Positions 9,691 to 16,686 of a stretch of DNA of 64,000 nucleotides are shown piece after piece. This DNA comes from Lachnospiraceae bacterium (GTDB lineage: Bacteria > Bacillota > Clostridia > Lachnospirales > Lachnospiraceae): assembly GCA_015057165.1 (NCBI GenBank), contig SVEY01000005.1:54321-118320 (forward strand). Direction: 5' to 3'. The notes under the pieces are model-generated. The model was not told where the DNA came from and searched no databases. It saw nothing but the letters and a program-made list of their open reading frames with translations. Position 1 is the first letter of the stretch. Every line of letters starts with the position of its first letter. A program made the translations under genes and the position numbers.

Positions 9691-9927
9691 ATGAGAATAG
9701 AGATGTGTAGATTTTGCTTAGACGAACAGAGAGAATCAAAAACAACATATACTTTTGAACACGATGGTTGCATTATCTTGGTAAGGAATGTGCCATGCAT
9801 TGAATGTGAAATGTGTGGGGAGATATTTTTTAAAGGCGACGTATCTCAAAAACTAGATGAGATTATTGATAATGCAAATATATTACCACAGGAATTAGCT
9901 ATTATAGATTATAATAAGGTGGCATAG
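9691..9927 (+). CDS. YgiT-type zinc finger protein (MqsA-like, antitoxin-type)
   Basis: This 78-residue protein has two CxxC pairs (CRFC at residues 6-9 and CEMCGE near 39-43), the YgiT/MqsA zinc-binding N-terminal pattern. In MqsA-type antitoxins this domain is followed by a helix-turn-helix; here the protein ends soon after, so it is the short form that lacks a DNA-binding domain. No MqsR-like or DUF4258 toxin lies next to it. Its neighbour is an MNT nucleotidyltransferase, starting 2 bases after its stop. No strong ribosome site precedes the ATG; an internal ATG at 9703 is an alternative. Function unproven. Confidence 0.7.
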   Translation: MRIEMCRFCLDEQRESKTTYTFEHDGCIILVRNVPCIECEMCGEIFFKGDVSQKLDEIIDNANILPQELAIIDYNKVA

Positions 9928-9929
9928 AT

Positions 9930-10292
9930 ATGACTGGTATAGAAGGTTTAGAAATAATAAAAGACAAAGATTATGTCGATAATATACAAGAGTTGACGAA
10001 GCTGTTTGTAGAACAGATTAATCCTTCTAAAGTTATGCTATTTGGCTCGTTTGCTAAGGGTTCATACACGGATGAAAGCGACTATGATTTCTATATTGTA
10101 GTTGATGATGAACGAGATATCAGAGAAACTACAAGGCAAGCTCGTAGGGCATCTATAGATGTGAAAAAACGTCCGGTAGACATAATAGTAGGAACGAACT
10201 CAAGGTTTGAAGCAAAGCGAAGAGTAGACTATACATTGATGGTCGAAGGAGAAGTTGAAAGAGATGGTATACTGCTATATGAGAGAAATTAG
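9930..10292 (+). CDS. MNT-type nucleotidyltransferase domain protein
   Basis: The 120-residue protein carries the minimal nucleotidyltransferase signature GSFAKGSYTDESDYDFYIVV near residue 46, with the GS and DxD residues for Mg2+/NTP binding. A second acidic strand (KKRPVDIIVG) supplies the likely third carboxylate. An AAGGTGG ribosome site overlaps the end of the YgiT gene. In many bacteria such proteins pair with HEPN proteins as toxin-antitoxin modules, the MNT partner modifying the HEPN protein. A HEPN gene does follow 22 bases downstream. Whether this pair is an active module is inference. Confidence 0.82.
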   Translation: MTGIEGLEIIKDKDYVDNIQELTKLFVEQINPSKVMLFGSFAKGSYTDESDYDFYIVVDDERDIRETTRQARRASIDVKKRPVDIIVGTNSRFEAKRRVDYTLMVEGEVERDGILLYERN

Positions 10293-10314
10293 CAGTTTGA
10301 GGAGATAACTGATA

Positions 10315-10779
10315 GTGGATAATAAAAAGGAAAGCAGTGTATCTGTAAGTATAATTGATTCGGAAGATGAATACAAAGTTTGGATGGTATATGCACAGAG
10401 TGATTATGATTGCGCAGAGTATCTAACAGAAGCACCTTTGCATCCAAGACCATATAATATTATATGCTATCATTATCAACAAGCTGCCGAAAAGATTGCA
10501 AAAGCATTGATAGTTTATTATAAAACTCCTGGTGGTATATCAAAGGTGCATGATGTAGAGTTCCTTCTAAATCAAGTGAAAAATCTTGTAAAAAGTGATA
10601 AGGGCATTGAGTTAACAGATAAGATTAAAACTATGGCCTCAGATATATCTATATATGCATCTGAACCAAGATATCCTAATGAGTTTCCGGCTGATGAGTC
10701 TGATGTAATTAAAGCTGGAAAGTACTGTAAGGAGATTATGAAATGGGCGATAGAGGTAATCAATGCCCCTAAAAAATAA
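10315..10779 (+). CDS. HEPN domain protein (partner of the MNT gene)
   Basis: The 154-residue protein has the HEPN four-helix pattern of the PF05168 type: CYHYQQAAEKIAKALIVYY near residue 44, HDVEFLL near 80 and EPRYPNEFPADESDV near 118. The RX4-6H ribonuclease motif of HepT-like toxins is not evident, so it may be a non-catalytic binding HEPN. It uses a GTG start with GAGGAG at 10299-10304. It pairs with the MNT gene directly upstream. A 12-bp perfect inverted repeat follows the stop. Confidence 0.75.
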   Translation: MDNKKESSVSVSIIDSEDEYKVWMVYAQSDYDCAEYLTEAPLHPRPYNIICYHYQQAAEKIAKALIVYYKTPGGISKVHDVEFLLNQVKNLVKSDKGIELTDKIKTMASDISIYASEPRYPNEFPADESDVIKAGKYCKEIMKWAIEVINAPKK

Positions 10780-10788
10780 GAGATTATG

Positions 10789-10827
10789 TACCTAATGTAT
10801 ATAAGACTATAGGCAATACATTAGGTA
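10789..10827. repeat. 12-bp perfect inverted repeat after the HEPN gene
   Basis: TACCTAATGTAT at 10789-10800 is the exact reverse complement of ATACATTAGGTA at 10816-10827, separated by 15 bases. No T tract follows, so it is a hairpin or binding palindrome rather than a standard terminator. Confidence 0.7.
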
Positions 10828-10860
10828 TGCTAAGAGTCTTGCAGAAAGGAGATGTTGTGT

Positions 10861-11100
10861 ATGACTACATTAAGACAAAAAGCTCATGATGAAATAGATC
10901 GTATTCCGGAAGATTCAATAGAACAGATTGTTAATTTAATTGTATCATTTAGAGAGAAAGAGACAGATGTTGATAATGATACTATTAACAAGGCTTTTGG
11001 GATGCTTAGTCAATATGCAGATCCTGCTAAGAGAGAATTAGAAGAAGGAGCATTTGAAAGGGCAATGGTAAAAAATAGGAAGAAATCATATATTGGGTGA
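10861..11100 (+). CDS. Small antitoxin-like protein, function unknown
   Basis: This is a 79-residue acidic and lysine-rich helical protein beginning MTTLRQKAHDEIDRIPEDS. The pattern of a short helix, a PEDSIEQIVNLIVSF segment and a charged tail resembles small antitoxins that accompany PIN or RelE-like toxins, but no toxin follows. I chose ATG 10861 because AGGAG at 10847-10851 is correctly spaced for it; an in-frame ATG at 10852 is too close to that site. It lies in the accessory patch between pilC and the major pilin. Confidence 0.6.
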   Translation: MTTLRQKAHDEIDRIPEDSIEQIVNLIVSFREKETDVDNDTINKAFGMLSQYADPAKRELEEGAFERAMVKNRKKSYIG

Positions 11101-11192
11101 GGATATATTTAGTTTCGATAAAAAACTTAATAATAAACTAAAATAGAGTGACATATAAATATTTTCAAGTGTAACTAGACGAGAATAAAGTT

Positions 11193-11332
11193 ATAGAGAT
11201 TAAGATGCATGAATAGGGCATGCATTTTAGTATAAATAATTATTTATTAAAAAGTAAAGGAGATAAGCGCGTATGATGAAGTTATTAAACAAAAAGCAGA
11301 AAAATAACGGCGGTTTCTCTCTTGTTGAGTTA
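11193..11332 (+). repeat. First copy of a 140-base direct repeat covering pilin leader and 5' end
   Basis: Bases 11193-11332 are nearly identical to 12172-12309, the upstream region and first codons of the intact major pilin gene. Both copies contain the same AT-rich leader, the AAAGGAG ribosome site and the start of the prepilin reading frame. Identity stops abruptly after GTTGAGTTA. The two copies flank the JAB/RadC-like gene and its partner. Confidence 0.88.
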
Positions 11333-11341
11333 GTGATTTGA
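11273..11341 (+). pseudogene. Truncated type IV prepilin (22 codons)
   Basis: This reading frame begins MMKLLNKKQKNN and continues through GGFSLVELVI, then stops with TGA at 11339. It reproduces the leader, cleavage glycine and Glu5 of the major prepilin but ends after the eighth residue of the mature N-terminus. Promoter-proximal sequence and the ribosome site are intact, so it could still be translated as a short peptide. I read it as the remnant of a duplicated pilin gene; a regulatory role is possible but not shown. Confidence 0.75.
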
Positions 11342-11366
11342 GTGAGAATGATAGGAGTATAGCAAC

Positions 11367-11951
11367 TTGGATTTAGAACAGGCTAAACGCAGAGATAAGA
11401 AGGTTAGTATAACAGATGAGGCAATTAAGAAAATTCCTAAATTAAAATATCCAACACTAACCGACGTTCAGAATGAAATAGTTACTATTTTAGCTTCAGA
11501 AGTACTGGAGTTGTCTAAGAATGAAAATGAGTGCAATGAGGTTGCAATTACATATTGTTTAGAAGATGACCAAATAGGAATATCATATGGTGATGAGCAT
11601 GGAGTTAATCCTCTTTCGGATACTGTATCAGCGCACCTGCTTATGTCAGGGAAACCATTAACGGTTGTATCTATACATAATCATCCGTCAACGCAGACTT
11701 TTTCTTTAGAAGATATTCAATTCTTTATTGGATATTCAAGCGTTAGACTAATGGTTTTGGTGGGGAATCAAGGTGTTATACATTATATGTCTAAAAATAA
11801 TAGATATATTCCTGAAAATGCATATTTCCTTTTGCATGAGTTCTTTAAAATGATAAAAGGTGACATGACCGTTAAAGAAATAATAAATATTACAGAGCAA
11901 TTTTTGAAAAGATGCTGTGAAATAGGTATTGATTATCACAAAGGGAGGTGA
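11367..11951 (+). CDS. JAB/RadC-like metalloprotease-fold protein
   Basis: The 194-residue protein contains a JAMM/RadC-like core near residues 60-140. The key motif is HNHPSTQTFSLEDI near residue 109, resembling the HxHP...SxxD zinc site of RadC, with one residue fewer between HNH and Ser than I expect for E. coli RadC. A Glu upstream (NEVAITYCLEDD) could complete the site. The N-terminal 50 residues are a charged helix. The start is TTG 11367, chosen because AGGAG at 11353-11357 is well spaced. The gene lies inside the pilin-5'-end duplication, which suggests it came in by recombination. Substrate and function are unknown. Confidence 0.68.
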   Translation: MDLEQAKRRDKKVSITDEAIKKIPKLKYPTLTDVQNEIVTILASEVLELSKNENECNEVAITYCLEDDQIGISYGDEHGVNPLSDTVSAHLLMSGKPLTVVSIHNHPSTQTFSLEDIQFFIGYSSVRLMVLVGNQGVIHYMSKNNRYIPENAYFLLHEFFKMIKGDMTVKEIINITEQFLKRCCEIGIDYHKGR

Positions 11952-11956
11952 TATAT

Positions 11957-12139
11957 ATGAGTCTCGAGTATTATCAATCAACGTTAGATGACAGTAAAGA
12001 AGAACGAGAGCAATTAATTAGATATCATCAAAGACTAGAAAAGCTAAAAGAGTTAAACAAGAAAAAAGAAAATAAAAAGCCAACACTAGACGATATATTA
12101 AAGAGACATGGGTTCGCGCCTAGAAAGTTAATGAGTTGA
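11957..12139 (+). CDS. Small charged coiled-coil protein, partner of the JAB protein
   Basis: This 60-residue protein is a charged helix (DDSKEEREQLIRYHQRLEKL) with a Lys-rich middle and a short C-terminal DDILKRHGF segment. I do not recognise the family. The ATG at 11957 has an excellent AAGGGAGGTGAT site that overlaps the stop codon of the JAB gene, so the two are translationally coupled and probably function together. No membrane segment or cysteine is present. Confidence 0.6.
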   Translation: MSLEYYQSTLDDSKEEREQLIRYHQRLEKLKELNKKKENKKPTLDDILKRHGFAPRKLMS

Positions 12140-12171
12140 AAAGTGTGAATGAGTTTAGCAGATATGATTTA

Positions 12172-12309
12172 ATAGAGATTAAGATGCGTGAATAGGGCAT
12201 GCATTTTAATATAAATAATTATTTATTAAAAAAAGTAAAGGAGAAAACGCGTATGAAGTTATTAAACAAAAAGCAAAAAAATAACAAAGGTTTCTCTCTT
12301 GTTGAGTTA
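12172..12309 (+). repeat. Second copy of the pilin 5' direct repeat
   Basis: This is the downstream partner of the repeat at 11193-11332 and lies on the intact pilin gene. Differences are a few substitutions and short indels, including ATGATGAAG in the first copy against ATGAAG here. Confidence 0.88.
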
Positions 12310-12720
12310 ATCGTTGTTATTGCTATCATGGTAGTACTTGTAGCAGTACTTGCTCCTGTATTCACAAAGTACATCGAATCTTCTAGAAGAAGTACGGATG
12401 TACAGAATGCAAACTCTATTGCTGAGGCTGTCATAGCAGATGCTGCTGATAACAAGGAGATTATAAATGGTAATCGACCAACAGCAGTAAAAGAATGGCC
12501 AATAGAAGCAAAAGGAAGTGCAGCTGACAAAGGTAAAGATTTGACATATGAGTATGATGCTTCTACCAATCATTGTTGCGTTTATGTAACAGGAAAGAAA
12601 GGTGAGCAGACAGTAGATGGTAATAAATATTTTACTGGAGATTTGACAATTGAAGAGAATGCAACAGCATATAAGAATACGAAAGAGGCTGGAACATTCC
12701 CAGGTGGTGATACTGAATAA
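12253..12720 (+). CDS. pilA: Major type IV prepilin
   Basis: The 155-residue prepilin has a positively charged leader (MKLLNKKQKNNKG) cleaved before Phe in the motif KG-FSLVELIVVIAIMVVL. Glu5 of the mature protein is present and is followed by the long hydrophobic N-terminal helix. The globular part is about 100 residues with two adjacent Cys (NHCCVY near residue 112). ATG 12253 was chosen over an in-frame upstream ATG at 12199 because AAAGGAG is correctly placed and the shorter leader is normal. It is the best candidate for the pilus subunit because it is small, follows pilBTC and has its own leader region. Exact role is inferred from position. Confidence 0.88.
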   Translation: MKLLNKKQKNNKGFSLVELIVVIAIMVVLVAVLAPVFTKYIESSRRSTDVQNANSIAEAVIADAADNKEIINGNRPTAVKEWPIEAKGSAADKGKDLTYEYDASTNHCCVYVTGKKGEQTVDGNKYFTGDLTIEENATAYKNTKEAGTFPGGDTE

Positions 12721-13372
12721 GTGACAAAGTGATGAGTGACACTAATGACATGGGGACGGTTGACACGGGGACATGGTCACAAGGGATCCTCCCACAAGTG
12801 GGTCCCTCCTTATGACATAGGACGGTTCTTTTGTCAACATAATTGAGTTGGCACGGTTACCGGCGGCAAGGTATCCCTTACCGCAAAGGACGGTTCTTTA
12901 TCAACTTTCCCAGTCACATTTACCCAGTGGTAAGAGTTTCCTTACTACATGACAAGTGGCATTTAGCCACAGATTTTAATTACAAAGTGAGACCTGCTAC
13001 GCTGTAGCTGGCAGGTTTAAGCTAACAAAGGGATAATCCAACATTTTGCTACGCAAAATGTCGTATGCAATACCCTTTATGGTATTGCCGGTAACTAGGT
13101 CGTAAGGCGTCCCCCATGCTGACGCATGGTTCCTCTTACGGCTAATGAACGCAATGCACTTCGTGCATATGCTGTCGTCATCCTGCTTTGCAGGCTAACG
13201 ACGTATATCACAAAACCCTATTTTCCAACCACCTGCTGTGCACGGCGGGTGGGCGGAATGTGATTTGATAATTTGATTTGCTTATACTAGCTATGCTTTT
13301 GCGCATTTAACAAGGGTATAGCTAATATAAGTCTGTTTAGTAAAAAAATAATAAGAAGGGTGATATGAGTTA
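12721..13372. repeat. 650-base non-coding hairpin field with GGACGGTT repeats
   Basis: I find no gene here. Three copies of a GGACGGTT core occur (about 12754, 12820 and 12888); the second reads GGACGGTTCTTTTGTCA, a motif common in dispersed palindromic repeats of Clostridia. Discrete hairpins follow: ACATTTTGC-TAC-GCAAAATGT (about 13041-13061), GCAATACC...GGTATTGC (about 13067-13088), the nested CGTAAG/CCATGC element at 13100-13141, ATGCAC-TTC-GTGCAT, CCTGC-TTT-GCAGG, and CTTATACTAGCTAT (13281-13294) against ATAGCTAATATAAG (13318-13331). The stretch looks like accumulated degenerate palindromic elements. Confidence 0.75.
13100..13141. repeat. Nested palindrome family member A (CGTAAG / CCATGC)
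   Basis: The outer stem CGTAAG (13101-13106) pairs with CTTACG (13135-13140) and the inner stem CCATGC (13114-13119) with GCATGG (13124-13129). The same nested architecture with almost the same sequences recurs at 33128-33171. Confidence 0.75.
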
Positions 13373-13777
13373 ATGAGAGAGAATGAGAAAAAGTCAAAGG
13401 GACTAATTGTGTTAATTGTTGTTATTGCATTATTAGTGGTATTATTTGCAATATTTACACCAATTGGTCTAAAACATTTAGAGGAAAATCGAAGAGCTAA
13501 TGATATTGCAACTGCTATGCAAATAGCGAACAGTGTAAAAGATGATGTGGCTAGTGGGAAGCCAACTATTGTAGTTGGAACTCCTGTAGTTGCGAATCCT
13601 GATACAGTACCTAAATTGACGACACAACCTTATGCTGAGGGCGATGCTGTTGAGAAGGGCGCCCCATTTACATATTATTATGTTAAGCAAGGCAACTCAG
13701 TTGCTGTGTATATTGGTGACGATAGAACTTACAATCTTATAAATCCAACACAAGCTGAACAATATAAGAACAAATAG
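13373..13777 (+). CDS. Pilin-like protein lacking Glu5
   Basis: The 134-residue protein has a short basic N-terminus, then KSKG-LIVLIVVIALLVVL and a pilin-like helix (KHLEENRRANDIATAMQIANSV) similar to the major pilin just upstream. The position equivalent to Glu5 is Ile, and Phe1 is Leu, so the processing and assembly signature is degenerate. The globular part is short and Cys-free. Start ATG 13373 has a weak AGAAGGG site. It lies directly before the prepilin peptidase gene. It could be a minor or accessory pilin, or a pilin that stays in the membrane; I cannot decide. Confidence 0.72.
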   Translation: MRENEKKSKGLIVLIVVIALLVVLFAIFTPIGLKHLEENRRANDIATAMQIANSVKDDVASGKPTIVVGTPVVANPDTVPKLTTQPYAEGDAVEKGAPFTYYYVKQGNSVAVYIGDDRTYNLINPTQAEQYKNK

Positions 13778-13786
13778 GAACTAGAT

Positions 13787-14572
13787 ATGTTAGGCTTATT
13801 ATTATTTTTTGTTTTTGTATTTTTGCTTGGAATAATAATTGGCTCATTTCTTAATGTATGTATAATACGTATACCTAGGGGTGAGTCTATTGTTGTTGTA
13901 CCAAGTCATTGTATGTCTTGTGGATACAATCTTAAGTGGTACGACCTTATACCTTTGTTTAGTTACATATTTCTTGGTGGTAAATGCAGGAAATGTGGCA
14001 GTAAGGTATCAATTCAATATCCAATAGTAGAGGCTATAAATGGTATAGCTTATGTCTTGATATTTATAAGGTTTGCAGATATATATAATCTTGATTTAAT
14101 AAGCTGGATTGAGGCGCTTATATATTGCCTCTTGTTCTCGGCATTGCTTGTGCTTACAGTAATTGACTGGCGTACATTTGAGATTCCGCTGGGAATTAAT
14201 ATATTTATATTAGTACTTGGTGTGGGACATATATTTCTTGATTTAGAGAATTGGTATGTATATGTAATTGGACTTGTATGTGTAAGCATTCCACTCTGGC
14301 TACTTCTAATTATTAGTAAGGGCAAGGCAATAGGCGGTGGTGATGTGAAGCTAATGGCAGCAGCAGGACTGCTACTTGGATGGAAGAATATACTTCTAGC
14401 ATTTGTCCTTGGATGCATTATTGGTTCAATAATTCATATAATCAGAATGAAAGTATCCGGTGAAGGTAAAGTCCTTGCTATGGGACCCTACCTGTCTGCT
14501 GGAATAATGATAGCGGTATTATTTGGAGACTATATTATTAACGCATATCTCTCCATAATTGGCATAACATAA
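13787..14572 (+). CDS. pilD: Prepilin peptidase / N-methyltransferase PilD
   Basis: PilD cleaves prepilin leaders after Gly at the cytoplasmic membrane face and usually methylates the new N-terminus. The 261-residue protein starts with a hydrophobic segment, then the cytoplasmic zinc loop CMSCGYNLKWYDLIP...CRKCGSK near residues 43-70. The catalytic aspartates are in DWRTFEIP near residue 126 and the GGGDVKLM (GxGD) motif near 185. About seven further hydrophobic helices fit the A24 family. It follows the pilin-like gene by 9 bases. It would process all KG-F type prepilins in this locus. Confidence 0.95.
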   Translation: MLGLLLFFVFVFLLGIIIGSFLNVCIIRIPRGESIVVVPSHCMSCGYNLKWYDLIPLFSYIFLGGKCRKCGSKVSIQYPIVEAINGIAYVLIFIRFADIYNLDLISWIEALIYCLLFSALLVLTVIDWRTFEIPLGINIFILVLGVGHIFLDLENWYVYVIGLVCVSIPLWLLLIISKGKAIGGGDVKLMAAAGLLLGWKNILLAFVLGCIIGSIIHIIRMKVSGEGKVLAMGPYLSAGIMIAVLFGDYIINAYLSIIGIT

Positions 14573-14576
14573 TACT

Positions 14577-15029
14577 ATATACATTATGCATTACCTGATA
14601 AAGTCACATACTACATTATGCATTACCAGATAAAGCTACATACTACATTATGCATTACCAGATAAAGTTATATATTACATTATGTATTGCCATACACTCT
14701 TATATATATTAGTACGAGCTTATAGTATGTTAGAAATTACATCTATGAGGCTAACTCGTGACATGGATGTCACGAGTAGGTGCAAACCGACAGGATGTCG
14801 GATTTTGCACCGGTAGACGTCACATTATTAATAGAGAGTATACTGTAATTTCTTACATAGTATTAGTGAAGTACTACCTTATATAAGAGTGTATGGCAAT
14901 ACATAATGTGATGAAGTACATTATGGTAATGCATAATGTAAGGGAATAGATTATGTATGGTAATGCATAATGTAAGCGAAGCGAATTATGGTAATGCATA
15001 ATGTGGAATGTTATGCATGGTAATGCATA
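14577..15029. repeat. Large imperfect inverted-repeat structure with 32-base repeats
   Basis: No gene lies here. The left arm has three 32-base units beginning ACATTATGCATTACC at 14581, 14613 and 14645, and a variant at 14677. The right arm has the complement GGTAATGCATAATGT at 14925, 14959 and 14990, a variant GGCAATACATAATGT at 14895 and a partial copy at 15019. A perfect 29-base arm pair is 14677-14705 against 14881-14909, and an imperfect pair lies inside it (about 14722-14740 against 14845-14863). The centre holds CTCGTGACA-TGGA-TGTCACGAG (about 14755-14776) and a nested GGTGCAAA/TTTTGCACC hairpin (about 14779-14811). Confidence 0.88.
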
Positions 15030-15061
15030 GCAATATATTAAGATCACGAAGGAGAAGGAAA

Positions 15062-16672
15062 ATGGCAGAAAAAGTGTTAAGCATTGAAATCGGACCTCAT
15101 CTAACCAAGGTTGTTGAGACCGAAAGAAAATCCACTAATGTGGTTTATAATGCATTTTATTTTGAGACGCCGGAAGATACTTTTGAGAATGGCAATGTCA
15201 AAAGTAATCCCACATTTAAACTAAGACTTGAAGATGGTCTCAAAGAACATGGCATCAAGACCAAGAAGGTAATCTTTGTTATTCAGGCTACTAATATTGG
15301 TAACAAAGAAGAAGAAATGCCTAAGATGAAGGATAGTAAGATTAAGGAGTATATTAATACTAATTCTGGTACCTTCTTCCCTAATAGTGGCGATAATTAC
15401 AGGTTTACCTACAGAAATAACGGTACAAATGATAATGGTCAAGTTCGTGCTCAGCTTTTTGCCATTCCTAATAATATTATTAAGGGGTATGAGACATTAG
15501 CTGAATTCTGTGGCCTCACTCTTACTGATATTGAACTTGTAGAGAATGGTATTGCAAAGGTTATAAGAGAGAATTACCCTGTTGGAACAACTGTAAGTAT
15601 TAATGTTGAATCTATATGTACTTATCTTACAATTGTTAAGGGCGGAGATATTATGCTTCAGCGAATGATTCCATTTGGAATAGATGAAGCACTTCTGGCT
15701 TTGAAGGAAGAGAATCTCCTTGGTGACAATCTGGCATTTGATAAAGTCTTTGAGAAGGCTTGTAGTACTGAATGCTTCTATAAGAGATTAGATGGTCCGG
15801 ATAGTGAGGACGAGGAAGATAAGGTTAAGGATGTTGCTACTGAAGAAGTAAGATTTGTAATTGGTAACTTAACAAGATTTATTGATTACTATATGTCACA
15901 ACATTCTGATGAAGATATCGACAAGGTGATAATCAGTGGTCTTGCAACATATCTTAAGGGCTTCCCGTCACTTCTTGCCAATGAGCTTAACAGAGAACTA
16001 GTTCTTGCTGATAATGCAGTTCTTAGAGATGTGGCTAATAAGAATAATGTAGCTAATCTTGGTATATATCTTTCAACCCTGTCATCAGCTGCAAATGCTG
16101 ATAATACTGTGATTGAAAGCAGCAAGAGTAAGAAGGGATTATCATTTGACAAGTCAGACTTAGTAAAAGCTGATGATGATTTCTCTGTTGCTAAGAAAGC
16201 CCTTATTGGTGCATCAATTATAGCTCTTGTTCTTATTCTTGCAGGTGTAGGGCTTAAAGTCTTCTTCAGTATTAAGAAAGATAACATTAATGATGAGATA
16301 GATTCTCTTCAAGAAGCGAAAGAGATAAATGACAAGTATCAGAAGGCAAAGGTTAATTATGATGCTGCAGCCAACATTGAGAAACTCTCTAGCGTTGCTA
16401 ACGATGCATTCCTTAATCTCCTTGGAGAAATGGAGTCAGCACTTCCAAGTGATGTAGTTGTTACCGCTATAGATGCTGATTCAGAAGCAGTTGCAGTGGA
16501 TGTTGCATCTAATTCCAAGGCTTCTATTGCAGAATTCGTGTCAAGCTTTAGGACATTTAATTCTGTAACGATTACGGATACCATAGATATTAAGTCTACA
16601 ACAAATGATGTGGGACTTACACAATATACAGCAACAATTAAAGCAACATATAAGACTGATTCAACTAACTAG
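15062..16672 (+). CDS. pilM: PilM-PilN fusion, type IV pilus alignment protein
   Basis: The N-terminal 370 residues are PilM-like, an actin-fold cytoplasmic protein (start MAEKVLSIEIGPHLTKVVE; later phosphate-2-like IISGLATYLKGFPSLLANEL). A single membrane helix follows at about 380-400 (ALIGASIIALVLILAGVGL), then a PilN-like periplasmic-side region with a coiled coil and an alpha/beta domain (VVVTAIDADSEAVAVDV). PilM and PilN are usually separate proteins, so this appears to be a natural fusion of 536 residues. ATG 15062 was chosen for its AAGGAGAAGGA site; an in-frame ATG at 15008 lies inside the upstream repeat. The next gene encodes a PilO-like protein. Confidence 0.85.
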   Translation: MAEKVLSIEIGPHLTKVVETERKSTNVVYNAFYFETPEDTFENGNVKSNPTFKLRLEDGLKEHGIKTKKVIFVIQATNIGNKEEEMPKMKDSKIKEYINTNSGTFFPNSGDNYRFTYRNNGTNDNGQVRAQLFAIPNNIIKGYETLAEFCGLTLTDIELVENGIAKVIRENYPVGTTVSINVESICTYLTIVKGGDIMLQRMIPFGIDEALLALKEENLLGDNLAFDKVFEKACSTECFYKRLDGPDSEDEEDKVKDVATEEVRFVIGNLTRFIDYYMSQHSDEDIDKVIISGLATYLKGFPSLLANELNRELVLADNAVLRDVANKNNVANLGIYLSTLSSAANADNTVIESSKSKKGLSFDKSDLVKADDDFSVAKKALIGASIIALVLILAGVGLKVFFSIKKDNINDEIDSLQEAKEINDKYQKAKVNYDAAANIEKLSSVANDAFLNLLGEMESALPSDVVVTAIDADSEAVAVDVASNSKASIAEFVSSFRTFNSVTITDTIDIKSTTNDVGLTQYTATIKATYKTDSTN

Positions 16673-16686
16673 AAAGGAGGTATGTT

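Noticed and set aside
14581-14676. Regular 32-base repeats suggested a CRISPR array
   Set aside because: The units are contiguous with nearly identical sequence throughout, there are no variable spacers, and inverted copies follow; no cas genes are present.
14755-14812. GGTGCAAACC motif suggested a cyclic di-GMP riboswitch
   Set aside because: The rest of the GEMM consensus is missing and the segment is fully explained by simple nested palindromes.
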